A stretch of DNA of 14,186 nucleotides from CAYYWP01 sp050176585 (GCA_050176585.1 JBFXHX010000068.1:1-14186), one strand, 5' to 3'. Positions 1 through 9,147 are shown, counted from the stretch's first letter. Translations and numbers: made by a program. Notes: generated by a model from the letters alone, not told the origin.

Positions 1-2
1 TG

Positions 3-155
3 CAAGGCGTGACGACTGCGGCGGGTATTTGGCTCGTAGGCGCGATCGGCATGTCCTGTGGCGCCGGCTATTACCTTCTCGCGACCCTCGGCGTGGTGTT
101 CGCGGTGGTCGTCCTGGGCGTCGTCCGAGTGGTCGAAGTGCGCTTCAGCCGCTGA
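3..155 (+). CDS. MgtC/SapB-family membrane protein, C-terminal fragment
   Basis: The frame is open from the left edge and ends at TGA 153-155, giving the last 50 residues. It begins QGVTTAAGIWLVGAIGMSCG and continues into a hydrophobic helix rich in V, L and G before a short charged end (VEVRFSR). The pattern of a 'GLTTAA.LW..AAIG...G.G.Y' segment followed by a final helix is what is seen at the end of the hydrophobic N-terminal domain of MgtC/SapB proteins, inner-membrane proteins linked to growth at low magnesium. Here the protein stops right after that domain, so it would be the short form without the cytoplasmic C-terminal domain. The start lies outside the window. The family call rests on a short stretch and is moderately sure. 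Confidence 0.7.
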   Translation, partial: QGVTTAAGIWLVGAIGMSCGAGYYLLATLGVVFAVVVLGVVRVVEVRFSR

Positions 156-212
156 ACGCAGCGGTCGGGCGTGCCCGGGCGACGGGTTCCGCATCTAAGG
201 AGGAGTGAGCAG

Positions 213-401
213 ATGCGCCTCATCAGAGTGTTGGTCTGTTCCGGACTGTTGCTGGCGCCGTGGTTGGCGTTGGCCGGCTGCGATGGATGTGAGCGCGAAG
301 GCCCTGCGGAGCGCGCGGGGGAGAAAGTGGACGACGCGGTTGAGGATGCCGGCGACGCCGCGCAGGACGCCGGCGACAAAGTCGAAGACGCGCTCGACTG
401 A
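213..401 (+). CDS. Small acidic lipoprotein (62 aa)
   Basis: ATG 213 is preceded by AAGGAGG at 197-203; an in-frame ATG at 171 would bury this SD, so 213 was chosen. The 62-residue product has a signal peptide (MRLIRVLVCSGLLLAPWLAL) and a lipobox L20-A21-G22-C23, so it should be exported and lipidated at Cys23. The mature part is only about 40 residues: a CDGC motif, then a low-complexity acidic and alanine-rich helix with an A-G-D/E-K/A-V-E/D-D-A pattern repeated about three times. Such short envelope lipoproteins with amphipathic repeats are common in proteobacteria and often sit near stress genes, but they have no assigned reaction. It follows the MgtC-like gene by 57 bp on the same strand and could be co-transcribed. 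Confidence 0.8.
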   Translation: MRLIRVLVCSGLLLAPWLALAGCDGCEREGPAERAGEKVDDAVEDAGDAAQDAGDKVEDALD

Positions 402-577
402 GCTACGCCGGACAGAGGCTTGTAAGACAGCGGTTGTACAATCTTCCGCCTCCCGAGCGCGCGCGCCGCGAGATGAAGGCTCGCTCCCGTGTAGGCCGGG
501 CCGTCCTCCGCGGCATGGGTCCTGCTCTTTGCGCGCAGCGATACGTCAACGGCGGTTGCGCCAACGAGGAGGTCGAC

Positions 578-1189
578 ATGGATACGACACCGCTCGGGCG
601 TGCAAAACGCGTAAAGGTGACCTTGGGGATCGGCACCCGCCGCGACGCGTGGGATTGCCGGCGGTTCGGTTTTGGCCGCATCGTCGCGCCGAAGATGCCG
701 ACGCACGTCGAGCTCGAGCCCGGGACGCATCTCGACTTGTTCACCGGCGAAGTCCGCAGCTCCGGCGGCGCACCGCCGCCTGAACGTCCGCCCGCGCGAG
801 GGCGCGAGCGGACCCAAGAACAAAGAGGAGGTAAGGCATGGATCAGAAGCAGAACGAGCAGCGCCAGCAGGACCAACGGCGCACTCCTGAGCAGCGTCCG
901 GCAGCCGGTTCTCCGCAGCAGCGCCCGCCCGAACGGCGGGACCGCGACGAGCGGAATCGGTCCGGCAATTAACCAGAACCGCGCGGGCGCTCCGGTAGGC
1001 GCGGCTTACCGGGCGCCCGCGCCACATTCATCTGGTTGCACCCGGGTTCGTGGGCGGAGAGATGCCGCCCGCGGCCTTCCAGATGACCGCGAAGCCCGGA
1101 ACAGTGCGGCGGCGGGACGCTCCAAACGCACGCGCCTGCGTGGTCGACTGAGTCGGATACCCGAACTTCCAGAGGAGGATTTTGGATGA
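578..1189 (+). CDS. Hypothetical protein; only the first ~68 codons are convincing, 3' end uncertain
   Basis: ATG 578 has a strong SD (GAGGAGG, 566-572, 5 nt before the start). The first ~68 residues look like real protein: a basic start, then TRRDAWDCRRFGFGRIVAPK and a segment THVELEPGTHLDLFTGEV, with strong G/C third positions. I do not recognise the family. After about base 775 the frame becomes low-complexity R/S/G/A sequence running to TGA 1187-1189. That stretch overlaps, in another frame, the 44-aa ORF at 838-972, a strong hairpin at 981-1022 and the SD of the Ysc84 gene. A stop (TGA 781-783) lies one frame over and is followed at once by a hairpin at 786-813. The gene may therefore really end at 783, with a frameshift or sequencing error in the GGCGGCGCACCGCCG stretch. 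No transmembrane segment or signal is visible. Confidence 0.5.
   Translation: MDTTPLGRAKRVKVTLGIGTRRDAWDCRRFGFGRIVAPKMPTHVELEPGTHLDLFTGEVRSSGGAPPPERPPARGRERTQEQRGGKAWIRSRTSSASRTNGALLSSVRQPVLRSSARPNGGTATSGIGPAINQNRAGAPVGAAYRAPAPHSSGCTRVRGRRDAARGLPDDREARNSAAAGRSKRTRLRGRLSRIPELPEEDFG
786..813 (+). terminator. Stem-loop just after the alternative stop at 783
   Basis: The left arm (786-797) pairs with the right arm (802-813) as a 12-position stem with one C·A mismatch and a GAGG loop. There is no T tract after it. It lies 2 nt after the TGA at 781-783 and 24 nt before the next ATG at 838, so it looks like an intercistronic hairpin or weak terminator. This supports the idea that the preceding gene ends at 783. 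Confidence 0.45.
838..972 (+). CDS. Gln/Arg/Pro-rich 44-aa microprotein
   Basis: ATG 838 is preceded by AGAGGAGGTAAGGC, a near-perfect SD with normal spacing, and the frame ends with TAA 970-972. The product begins MDQKQNEQRQQDQRRTPEQR and ends DRDERNRSGN. It is highly charged, rich in Q, R, P and E, has no hydrophobic segment and is predicted to be disordered. Third positions are mostly G or C, better than in the overlapping frame. I do not recognise a family, and low-complexity sequence limits homology searches. A strong stem-loop lies 8 nt after the stop. The SD, codon bias and downstream hairpin argue that it is translated; the short length keeps confidence moderate. Confidence 0.55.
   Translation: MDQKQNEQRQQDQRRTPEQRPAAGSPQQRPPERRDRDERNRSGN
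981..1022 (+). terminator. Strong GC-rich stem-loop downstream of the 44-aa ORF
   Basis: GCGCGGGCGC at 981-990 pairs with GCGCCCGCGC at 1013-1022, and the stem continues inward with CCGGTA (992-997) against TACCGG (1007-1012). One bulged T (991) interrupts it, and the loop is 998-1006. There is no run of T after it, so it may be a Rho-assisted terminator or an mRNA-stabilising hairpin. Confidence 0.55.
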
Positions 1190-1842
1190 GCAGACGATTG
1201 GTGATGGTTGGGCTCGCCGCGGCGATTGCGTTCCCGTCGCTCTCTTATGGCGAGGGCATGCAGGATCAGGTCGATCAGGCGGCAGCGGTCATCGAGCGCT
1301 TTCGCGAGATGCCCGAGCAGGGCGTTCCCGAATCCGTGCTGAAGGATGCCAAAGGGTTGGCGATTCTCACCGTGCTGAAGGCGGGCTTCATCTTCAGCGG
1401 TCAGGGCGGATGGGGCGTGGTGGTGGCGAGGACGCCGCACGGGTGGTCTGGACCGTCGGCGATTGGCACTGGAGGGGCGGGGTTTGGCTTGCAGATCGGC
1501 GCCGAGGTGACGGAGTTCGTCCTCGTGTTGAACACCCCGGAAGCCGTCGAAGCGTTCTCGAAGGGCGCGAATATCTCGCTCGGTGCGGCGCTTAGCGTGG
1601 CCGCGGGCCCGGTGGGGCGCACTGGCGGCGCCAATGTGATGCCGATTGCGGCGGTGTACACTTACAGCCGCAGCCAGGGACTGTTCGCCGGCGCGTCCCT
1701 CGAGGGTACTGTCATCGCCGCGCGCGACAGCCAGAATCGCGAATACTACGGGCGCGAGGTGACGCCGCGCGAGATCCTCTCCGGCAAGGTGAAGCCGCCG
1801 GCCGGTGCCGCGAAGTTGGAGCGCGCCTTGAAGGGCGTGTAG
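1186..1842 (+). CDS. Ysc84/SYLF-domain (DUF500) lipid-binding protein, secreted
   Basis: ATG 1186 has the SD AGAGGAGG six nt upstream. The 218-aa product starts with an export signal (MSRRLVMVGLAAAIAFPSLS, likely cleaved around SYG-EG at residues 20-23). The rest matches the SYLF/Ysc84 fold: a helical part with IERFREMPEQGVPESVLKDA, then GLAILTVLKAGFIFSGQGG, the Gly-rich GTGGAGFGLQIGAEVTEFV, and SLGAALSVAAGPVGR, ending in the usual YGREVTPREIL. Bacterial members are exported proteins; eukaryotic SYLF domains bind phosphoinositides, so membrane-lipid binding is the likely role, though the bacterial function is not established. Length is normal for the family. A 16-bp stem-loop follows 13 nt after the stop, so this is probably the last gene of its transcript. 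Confidence 0.9.
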   Translation: MSRRLVMVGLAAAIAFPSLSYGEGMQDQVDQAAAVIERFREMPEQGVPESVLKDAKGLAILTVLKAGFIFSGQGGWGVVVARTPHGWSGPSAIGTGGAGFGLQIGAEVTEFVLVLNTPEAVEAFSKGANISLGAALSVAAGPVGRTGGANVMPIAAVYTYSRSQGLFAGASLEGTVIAARDSQNREYYGREVTPREILSGKVKPPAGAAKLERALKGV

Positions 1843-1855
1843 GTCCCGTAGAGTG

Positions 1856-1893
1856 GAGATCGCGCGCGCCGCCGGGCCGGCGCGCGCGATCTC
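1856..1893 (+). terminator. 16-bp perfect stem-loop after the Ysc84 gene
   Basis: GAGATCGCGCGCGCCG (1856-1871) is exactly complementary to 1878-1893, with a 6-nt loop (1872-1877). It begins 13 nt after the stop at 1842. There is no T tract, but the stem is very stable, and it separates the Ysc84 gene from the GH1 gene. Confidence 0.7.
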
Positions 1894-1945
1894 GTCGGGC
1901 CGTTGGACGTCCGCGCCCATCCGGTTTAGTCAGTGCGGGCAGCCA

Positions 1946-3181
1946 ATGGCGTTTCGCTTTCCGGATGGCTTCGTCTGGGGTGCCGCGACGGCGGCGCATC
2001 AGGTCGAGGGCAACAACGTCAACAGCGACTTCTGGGTGCTCGAGCACGCGCCGGAGTCGCTGTTCCCCGAGCGGTCGGGCGATGCCTGCGATCATTACCA
2101 CCGCTATCCCGGTGACATTCGGCTGTTGCGGGAGCTCGGGTTTTCCGCCTACCGTTTTTCGATCGAGTGGGCGCGCATCGAGCCCGAGGAGGGCTGTTTC
2201 TCCGCCGCCGCGCTCGAGCATTACCGGCGCATGCTGGCGCGCTGTCACGAGCACGGGCTGCGGCCGTGCGTCACGTTTCACCACTTTACCTCGCCGCGCT
2301 GGTTCACCGCCGATGGCGGATGGGAAGTGCCGGAGAACGCCGACCGCTTCGCGCGCTACTGCGCGCGCTCGGCGCGCCATCTCGGAGATCTGGTCGACAC
2401 CGCGTACACCATCAACGAGGCGAACCTGCCGGCTTCCCTCGCGGTCTCGGGGCTGCTCCCCGAGGAGGGGTTGAAGAACCGGGCGCCGTTCGTCGCCGCG
2501 GCCGCGGCGCGTTGCGGGACCGACCTCGCGCGTTTCGGGCCGTTCCTGCTCGGCCATCCGATGCGGATCCGCGATACCATGCTCGCCGCGCACGCGCGGG
2601 CGCGCGAAGCGTTGAAGGCGGGTCCGCATGAGTTTCCGGTGGGGCTCACGCTGGCGATGCCGGACTATCAGGCGCTGCCCGGCGGAGAGGCGCAGTGCGA
2701 TCGGGCCCGCGCGGAGAGCTTCGATCCATTCCTCGAGCTCGCGCGCGCGGACGATTTCGTCGGCGTGCAGACGTACAGCCGGCAGCGCTTCGGTCCCGAC
2801 GGCCCGGTCGGACCGGAGCCGGGAGTCCCCGTGCTCGCCCTCGGGTATGAGCTCTGGCCGGAGGCGCTCGAAGGCACCATCCGGTACGCGCATGCGGCGA
2901 CGGCCGGGCCGATCGCCGTGACCGAAAACGGCATCGGCACCGATGATGATGCGCAGCGCATCGAGTATGTCGGCCGCGCGCTCGCCGCCGTGACGCGCTG
3001 CCTAGCCGACGGCATCGACCTGCGCGGGTATTTCTACTGGTCGTTGCTCGACAACTTCGAGTGGCTGTACGGGTACGGGCCGCGCTTTGGCTTAGTCGAG
3101 GTCGACCGCGCCACCCAGCGCCGAAGGGTCAAGCAGAGCGGCGAGTGGCTGGGCGCGATCGCGCGGGCGAACGCGCTATAG
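1946..3181 (+). CDS. Glycoside hydrolase family 1 (beta-glucosidase-like)
   Basis: ATG 1946 starts the typical GH1 N-terminus (FRFPDGFVWGAATAAHQVEG). Upstream in-frame codons run through the 1856-1893 hairpin, so they were rejected; no clear SD is seen. The 411-aa protein carries the acid/base glutamate E158 in TINEAN (residues 155-160), the nucleophile E327 in VTENGI, the Q19 and H111/H112 sugar-binding region, and the C-terminal GYFYWSLLDNFEW (361-373) with FGLVEVD. It should hydrolyse beta-glycosides with retention of configuration. There is no signal peptide, so it is probably cytoplasmic. The protein is shorter than the usual 440-480 residues, and the proline of the usual 'NEP' is alanine. 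Substrate cannot be read from the sequence. A weak possible promoter is TTGGAC 1903-1908 with TTTAGT 1925-1930. Confidence 0.92.
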   Translation: MAFRFPDGFVWGAATAAHQVEGNNVNSDFWVLEHAPESLFPERSGDACDHYHRYPGDIRLLRELGFSAYRFSIEWARIEPEEGCFSAAALEHYRRMLARCHEHGLRPCVTFHHFTSPRWFTADGGWEVPENADRFARYCARSARHLGDLVDTAYTINEANLPASLAVSGLLPEEGLKNRAPFVAAAAARCGTDLARFGPFLLGHPMRIRDTMLAAHARAREALKAGPHEFPVGLTLAMPDYQALPGGEAQCDRARAESFDPFLELARADDFVGVQTYSRQRFGPDGPVGPEPGVPVLALGYELWPEALEGTIRYAHAATAGPIAVTENGIGTDDDAQRIEYVGRALAAVTRCLADGIDLRGYFYWSLLDNFEWLYGYGPRFGLVEVDRATQRRRVKQSGEWLGAIARANAL

Positions 3182-3517
3182 CCGCGGATGTCCCGAGCGC
3201 GCGGCGCATGTGGTGCACCCGCACACGAGCGTCCGAGTGACACGGCCACGCCCCACCCGGGGACTGCTATCCGATGCCGCGCGTGTGGTGAAGAATCGTC
3301 TGAAGTCGCGGGACCTGTGCCCGCACCGCGGCGCGGAGCGCCGCCCGGCAGGGGTGACGCGGCGCATGTGCTACGCGTGCACGCGGCCGTATCAATCGCC
3401 ACGCCGCGCCGCCGGGCATCGCTACGCCATGCCGTGCGGCCACAGGGCCGCGGGTACACCAGATTACCGTACCCACGCCGGCCCGGCGCGGTGGCGCGGC
3501 CGACGTGCTGCGGGCGT
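3182..3517. other. Non-coding region between convergent genes
   Basis: The region lies between the stop of the GH1 gene and the stop of the minus-strand unknown gene. Open frames here are Arg/Pro/Ala-rich, lack SD sites and look like noise. It contains two blocks (3306-3340 and 3411-3458) that resemble the intergenic region at 10865-10981. No RNA gene was recognised. Confidence 0.6.
3306..3458. repeat. Dispersed intergenic repeat, copy A (diverged)
   Basis: Block 3306-3340 (TCGCGGGACCTGTGCCCGCA, then a C/G-rich part ending GGCGCGGAGCG) resembles 10865-10901. Block 3411-3458 (GCATCGCT, then GTGCGGCCAC, then GCCGCGG and TACA) resembles 10942-10984. The blocks are in the same order and orientation in both places, with different spacing. 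The matches were found by eye in GC-rich DNA, so this is tentative. Confidence 0.4.
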
Positions 3518-4102
3518 TCAGTAAAAACGGCGCGCCCGCCGCTTGAACGGCAAGCGGCGGCCGATGGCGAATGTCAAAGCGGCGAGCAAGAGCGTGGCGC
3601 CGGCGTTCACGATCAAGTCCAGCGGCTGATGCTTCAAGTCGGCGCGGTGTTGGCCCAGGCGCGAACGCAGGCCATGGCGGCGGAACTCGCTGGTCACTCC
3701 GGATTCGCTGATCGGGTTGTCCGGGCGGCCGGTCAATAATCCCTGCACGCGGCTCTCCAGCACGTCGACGCGATCCGCCACGACCAGGAGGAGCCAATGC
3801 GCGAGTCGACCTTCGCTGTAACGATAGGCGAATCGGCGGATGGCGCCGGACAGCCCTTTGGGCGGGCAGGAGGTGCCGAAAACCGGCGTCAGAAACTTGT
3901 GCTCGGGCGATTTTTCCCGCGGCCAGCGCGGGATCTGCCGCTCGGGGAAGTCCCAGTGCGCGCCGGTCCCTTGCGGGTTGAAGTGTTCTTTCGGCACCGC
4001 CGGCCGGACGTTGCGATCGAGGTCGACGCCCCAGCCGGGGATCTTGCCGCGGAGCTCGTTCGAATCCGGTGCAATGCGCGGTTTCGCCGCCGTGTACGCC
4101 AT
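3518..4102 (-). CDS. Conserved membrane-anchored protein of unknown function (194 aa)
   Basis: The start (complement of CAT 4100-4102) is preceded by GGAGGG. The N-terminal ~100 residues are hydrophilic and Pro/Trp-rich (IPGWGVDLD; AVPKEHFNPQGTGAHWDFPE), followed by SPEHKFLTPVFGTSCPPKGL and SGAIRRFAYRYSEGRLAHWL. Residues 102-117 are moderately hydrophobic, and 162-181 (LDLIVNAGATLLLAALTFAI) form a clear transmembrane helix with a basic tail (GRRLPFKRRARR), suggesting an inner-membrane anchor with a cytoplasmic end. It has the look of a conserved family, but I know no function for it. It starts 19 bp after the stop of the dehydrogenase gene and must share its transcript. Its last codons form the stem of a terminator-like hairpin. 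Confidence 0.85.
   Translation of the reverse strand: MAYTAAKPRIAPDSNELRGKIPGWGVDLDRNVRPAVPKEHFNPQGTGAHWDFPERQIPRWPREKSPEHKFLTPVFGTSCPPKGLSGAIRRFAYRYSEGRLAHWLLLVVADRVDVLESRVQGLLTGRPDNPISESGVTSEFRRHGLRSRLGQHRADLKHQPLDLIVNAGATLLLAALTFAIGRRLPFKRRARRFY
3523..3560 (-). terminator. Terminator-like hairpin inside the last codons of the unknown gene
   Basis: Read on the minus strand, CCGCCGCTTG (3560-3551) pairs perfectly with CAAGCGGCGG (3545-3536) around a CCGTT loop. GCGCGCCG follows, and then a TTTTT run at 3523-3527. The T run is eight bases past the stem, which is not ideal. The structure lies just before the TGA at 3518-3520, so stop codon and terminator would overlap. Confidence 0.5.
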
Positions 4103-4121
4103 GGTCGCCCTCCGATGTGGT

Positions 4122-5273
4122 TCAATGCCCCGACTGAGGCGTGACGAGCGTCTTCACGCAGTTGTCGAGCTTGCTCGAGAACATGTGGTAGCCCTCGGCG
4201 ATGTCTTCCAGCGGGATCCGGTGCGTGACGATGGCACTCGGTTTCAACACGCCATTCTTCACGTGCTCGAACAGGCGGGGCCAATGGCGCTTCACGCTGC
4301 ACTGATTCATGCGGAGGGTGAGCCCCTTATTCATCGCGTCGCCGAACTTCACCGCGCTGAATAGCGGGCCGTAGGCGCCGACGACGGATACGGTGCCGGC
4401 CTTGCGCACCGTGTCAATCGCCCAGTTCAGCGCCACCGGCGACCCGCCCTGCAGCTTCATTTTGGAAGATGTCAGCACCTGGAAGAAGCTGCCGTCCGCT
4501 TCCGCCCCGACCGCATCAATGCACACGTCCGCCCCCAGAAACTCCGTGATCTTCTTCATGTGCATGACGATGTCGTCGCATTCGGTGAAGTTGATCGTCT
4601 CCGCCTGCGCGAAGTTGCGCGCCATCTCGAGGCGATAGTCGAGGTGGTCGACCACGATGACGCGCCCCGCGCCCATCAACCACGCCGATCGCGCCGCAAA
4701 CAGGCCGACAGGGCCGGCGCCGTAGACGATCACGACATCCGCTTCTTTGATGTCGCCCAACTCGGCGCCGAAATAGCCCGTCGGGCAGGCGTCGGTGAGC
4801 AGCACCGCGTCGTCTTCGGCCATCCACTCGGGGATCCGGGTCGGTCCCACGTCGGCGAACGGCACGCGCACGTACTCGGCTTGCCCGCCGTCGTACCCGC
4901 CGGCCGTGTGCGAGTAGCCGTATATACCGCCGAGCGCGCTCGCGTTGGCATTGGTGTTGTGGCAGTTGCTGTAAAGCTCGCGGGCGCAGAAGAAACATGA
5001 CCCGCAGCAGATGTTGAATGGGACCATTACGCGGTCTCCCGGCGTGAGGTTCTGCACCGACGAGCCCACCGTTTCGACCGTGCCCACGAACTCGTGGCCG
5101 AACGTCATGCCCACCCGGGTATCCGGTATCATGCCGTGATAGAGGTGCAGGTCGGATCCGCAGATCGCCGCGCAGCTCACGCGAACGATCGCGTCGTTCG
5201 GATGTTCGATCGACGGCATCTCCTTCTCTTCGACGCGCACTCGATATGGGCCGCGGTACACCATCGCTCGCAT
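4122..5273 (-). CDS. Zinc-dependent, NAD-linked alcohol dehydrogenase (formaldehyde dehydrogenase-like)
   Basis: The start at 5273 is preceded by GGGAGGAGAGG; upstream in-frame codons to 5402 encode a basic, unconserved stretch and were dropped. The 383-aa protein has catalytic-zinc ligands C38 (CAAICGSDLHLYHG), H60-E61 (GHEFVG) and probably D161. A structural-zinc set lies at C90, C93, C96 and C104. The Rossmann motif GAGPVG is at 185-190, with D209 at the end of strand 2, which favours NAD over NADP. The extended middle part and the LTDACPTGYFGAEL segment place it in the medium-chain group around glutathione-independent formaldehyde dehydrogenase and related threonine/sorbitol-type enzymes. 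The substrate cannot be assigned. It is first in a two-gene transcript with the 194-aa unknown protein. Confidence 0.92.
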   Translation of the reverse strand: MRAMVYRGPYRVRVEEKEMPSIEHPNDAIVRVSCAAICGSDLHLYHGMIPDTRVGMTFGHEFVGTVETVGSSVQNLTPGDRVMVPFNICCGSCFFCARELYSNCHNTNANASALGGIYGYSHTAGGYDGGQAEYVRVPFADVGPTRIPEWMAEDDAVLLTDACPTGYFGAELGDIKEADVVIVYGAGPVGLFAARSAWLMGAGRVIVVDHLDYRLEMARNFAQAETINFTECDDIVMHMKKITEFLGADVCIDAVGAEADGSFFQVLTSSKMKLQGGSPVALNWAIDTVRKAGTVSVVGAYGPLFSAVKFGDAMNKGLTLRMNQCSVKRHWPRLFEHVKNGVLKPSAIVTHRIPLEDIAEGYHMFSSKLDNCVKTLVTPQSGH

Positions 5274-5487
5274 CGATCCTCTCCTCCCTCGGCTGGGCTG
5301 AACAGGGGGTGGCGGGTGCAAGTGAGATGCCGCGAGCTCGTCTTTGCTATGCGCTGTAGTCTGGCGTCTGCGTCGCCGCGCGGTCCGGCAACTTTTGCGC
5401 ACTGAAGCTGAAAAGCCGGTATCGCTGCTGTCTGCCTACATTTGATCGCACGTGACTGCGAATATGCCAGATGAAGGTGTGCTCGCG

Positions 5488-5505
5488 GCGCTGCAGGCGC
5501 AGCGC
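5488..5505 (-). terminator. Small stem-loop downstream of the thiolase gene
   Basis: GCGCTGC (5488-5494) pairs with GCAGCGC (5499-5505) around a 4-nt loop. It lies 67 nt past the thiolase stop on the minus strand. There is no T tract, so termination here is a weak inference. The rest of 5274-5571 holds no gene, and I found no clear promoter for the dehydrogenase in it. Confidence 0.3.
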
Positions 5506-5571
5506 GGGTCGGCCATGCCCCGCGATGCCCGCTCTCGCGGTCGCGGCTGCGGCGCTGTCGCGCGCGTCGGC

Positions 5572-6762
5572 TCAGTCGAGCCGCTCGATGATGGTCGCGT
5601 TGGCCATGCCGCCGCCCTCGCACATGGTTTGCAGGCCGTAGCGGCCGCCTGTGCGCTCGAGGACGTTCACGAGCGTGGTCATCAGGCGCGCACCGCTGCC
5701 GCCCAGCGGATGGCCGAGGGCGATCGCGCCGCCGCACTGGTTCACGTTCTCGAGATCGGCGTCGAAATGGGCCGCCCACGCGAGCACGACGGGTGCGAAG
5801 GCTTCGTTGACCTCGATTGCGTCGATCTCGCCGAGGCGGAGTTGGGCGCGGGCGAGGATGCGCTCGGTGGCCGGAATGATGCCGGTGAGCATGATTACGG
5901 GGTCGACGCCGCCGAGGGCGAACGCGTGAAAGCGCGCGCGCGGGCGCAACCCGAGGGCGCGCGCCTTTTCCCTGGACATGACCAGCACCGCCGCGGCGCC
6001 GTCGGTGATCTGGCTCGAGTTGCCGGCGGTAATCACGCCGCCGGGTTTGAAGGCGGGCTGCAGGGCCGCGAGCTTCTGGGGTGTCGTGTCGGGCCGTACC
6101 CCTTCATCGGCGGCCACCGCTTCTCGCGTGCCGTCGCCGCGCGCGACATGGATGGGGATGATCTCGTTCGCGAACCAGCCGCTGCGTGCCGCACGCGCTG
6201 CCTTCTGGTGCGAGCCGAGCGCGAACGCATCGAGCGCGGCGCGCGAAAGCTGCCATCGCTCGGCGATGATCTCCGCCGAAAGCCCCTGCGGCACCAGGCC
6301 GCCCGCTCCATACAGGTTTTCGCGCGCGTAGCGGTCGAGCATGCGCGGACCAAAAGGGCGGCCTCCGGCGGCGATGCTGGTGCCCATCGGCACGCGGCTC
6401 ATCGATTCGACGCCCGCCGCGATCACCGCGTCGTACGCTCCGGCCATCACGCCCTGCGCCGCGAAGTGCAGCGCCTGCTGGCTCGAGCCGCATTGGCGAT
6501 CGACGGTGGTGCCGACCACCGACTCGGGAAACCCGGTGGCGAGCGCGGCATTGCGGGCGATGTTGAGCCCCTGCTCGCCGACCTGGCTCACGCAACCCAT
6601 GATGACGTCCTCGATCTCACCGGGGTCCACGCCGGTGCGGTCGATCAGCGCGCGAAGGGTCTCGCTGGCGAGGTCGACGGCGTGCCAGCCGTGCAGCGCT
6701 CCAGTGTCCTTGCCGCGGCCGAGCGGGGTCCGGACGGCGTCGACGATCACAGCTTCGCGCAT
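5572..6762 (-). CDS. Acetyl-CoA C-acyltransferase (thiolase, FadA-like)
   Basis: The protein starts MREAVIVDAVRTPLGRGKDT at 6762, a standard thiolase N-terminus; the longer frame to 7713 is antisense to the ppk gene. At 396 aa it is full length. The nucleophile is C91 (DRQCGSSQQA), the NEAF motif is at 319-322, H351 lies in GHPLGGSG, and the second catalytic cysteine C381 is in CEGGGMANA. It cleaves 3-ketoacyl-CoA with CoA to acetyl-CoA, or condenses acetyl-CoA, in the cytoplasm. The GHPLGGSGAR ending is like degradative thiolases, but chain-length preference cannot be read. No hydratase or dehydrogenase partner gene is adjacent, so it stands alone. A GAGGAG lies 12 nt before the start. It is divergent from ppk with 153 bp between them. 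Confidence 0.93.
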   Translation of the reverse strand: MREAVIVDAVRTPLGRGKDTGALHGWHAVDLASETLRALIDRTGVDPGEIEDVIMGCVSQVGEQGLNIARNAALATGFPESVVGTTVDRQCGSSQQALHFAAQGVMAGAYDAVIAAGVESMSRVPMGTSIAAGGRPFGPRMLDRYARENLYGAGGLVPQGLSAEIIAERWQLSRAALDAFALGSHQKAARAARSGWFANEIIPIHVARGDGTREAVAADEGVRPDTTPQKLAALQPAFKPGGVITAGNSSQITDGAAAVLVMSREKARALGLRPRARFHAFALGGVDPVIMLTGIIPATERILARAQLRLGEIDAIEVNEAFAPVVLAWAAHFDADLENVNQCGGAIALGHPLGGSGARLMTTLVNVLERTGGRYGLQTMCEGGGMANATIIERLD

Positions 6763-6915
6763 GGGCGTTTCGCGCTCCTCTTTGGCGGTGGGCGCCAACG
6801 TCTCAGGCCGGGTCCGGGAACGCAAGAGCCGCGCCGGAGTCGCGGCCGCTGCGGGCGAGGAGCGGTTGCGCCCGGCGGCCCGGCCGTCCATGCTCTCGGG
6901 GGGAGGGGAGTTGCC

Positions 6916-9147
<2,232 letters not shown>

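Noticed and set aside
437..442. TACAAT as a -10 box for the gene at 578
   Set aside because: No -35 at acceptable distance (TTGTAA lies only 11 bases upstream), and the start codon is 135 bases away.
3182..3517. Several short ORFs between the GH1 gene and the unknown minus-strand gene
   Set aside because: They are Arg/Pro-rich, without SD sites, and overlap one another in all frames.
5452..6915. The plus-strand frame of ppk stays open for ~1460 bases upstream, antisense to the thiolase gene
   Set aside because: The translation is low-complexity and has no PPK similarity before about residue 480. GC-rich codon bias keeps antisense frames open, and the GTG with SD at 6916 fits the family start.
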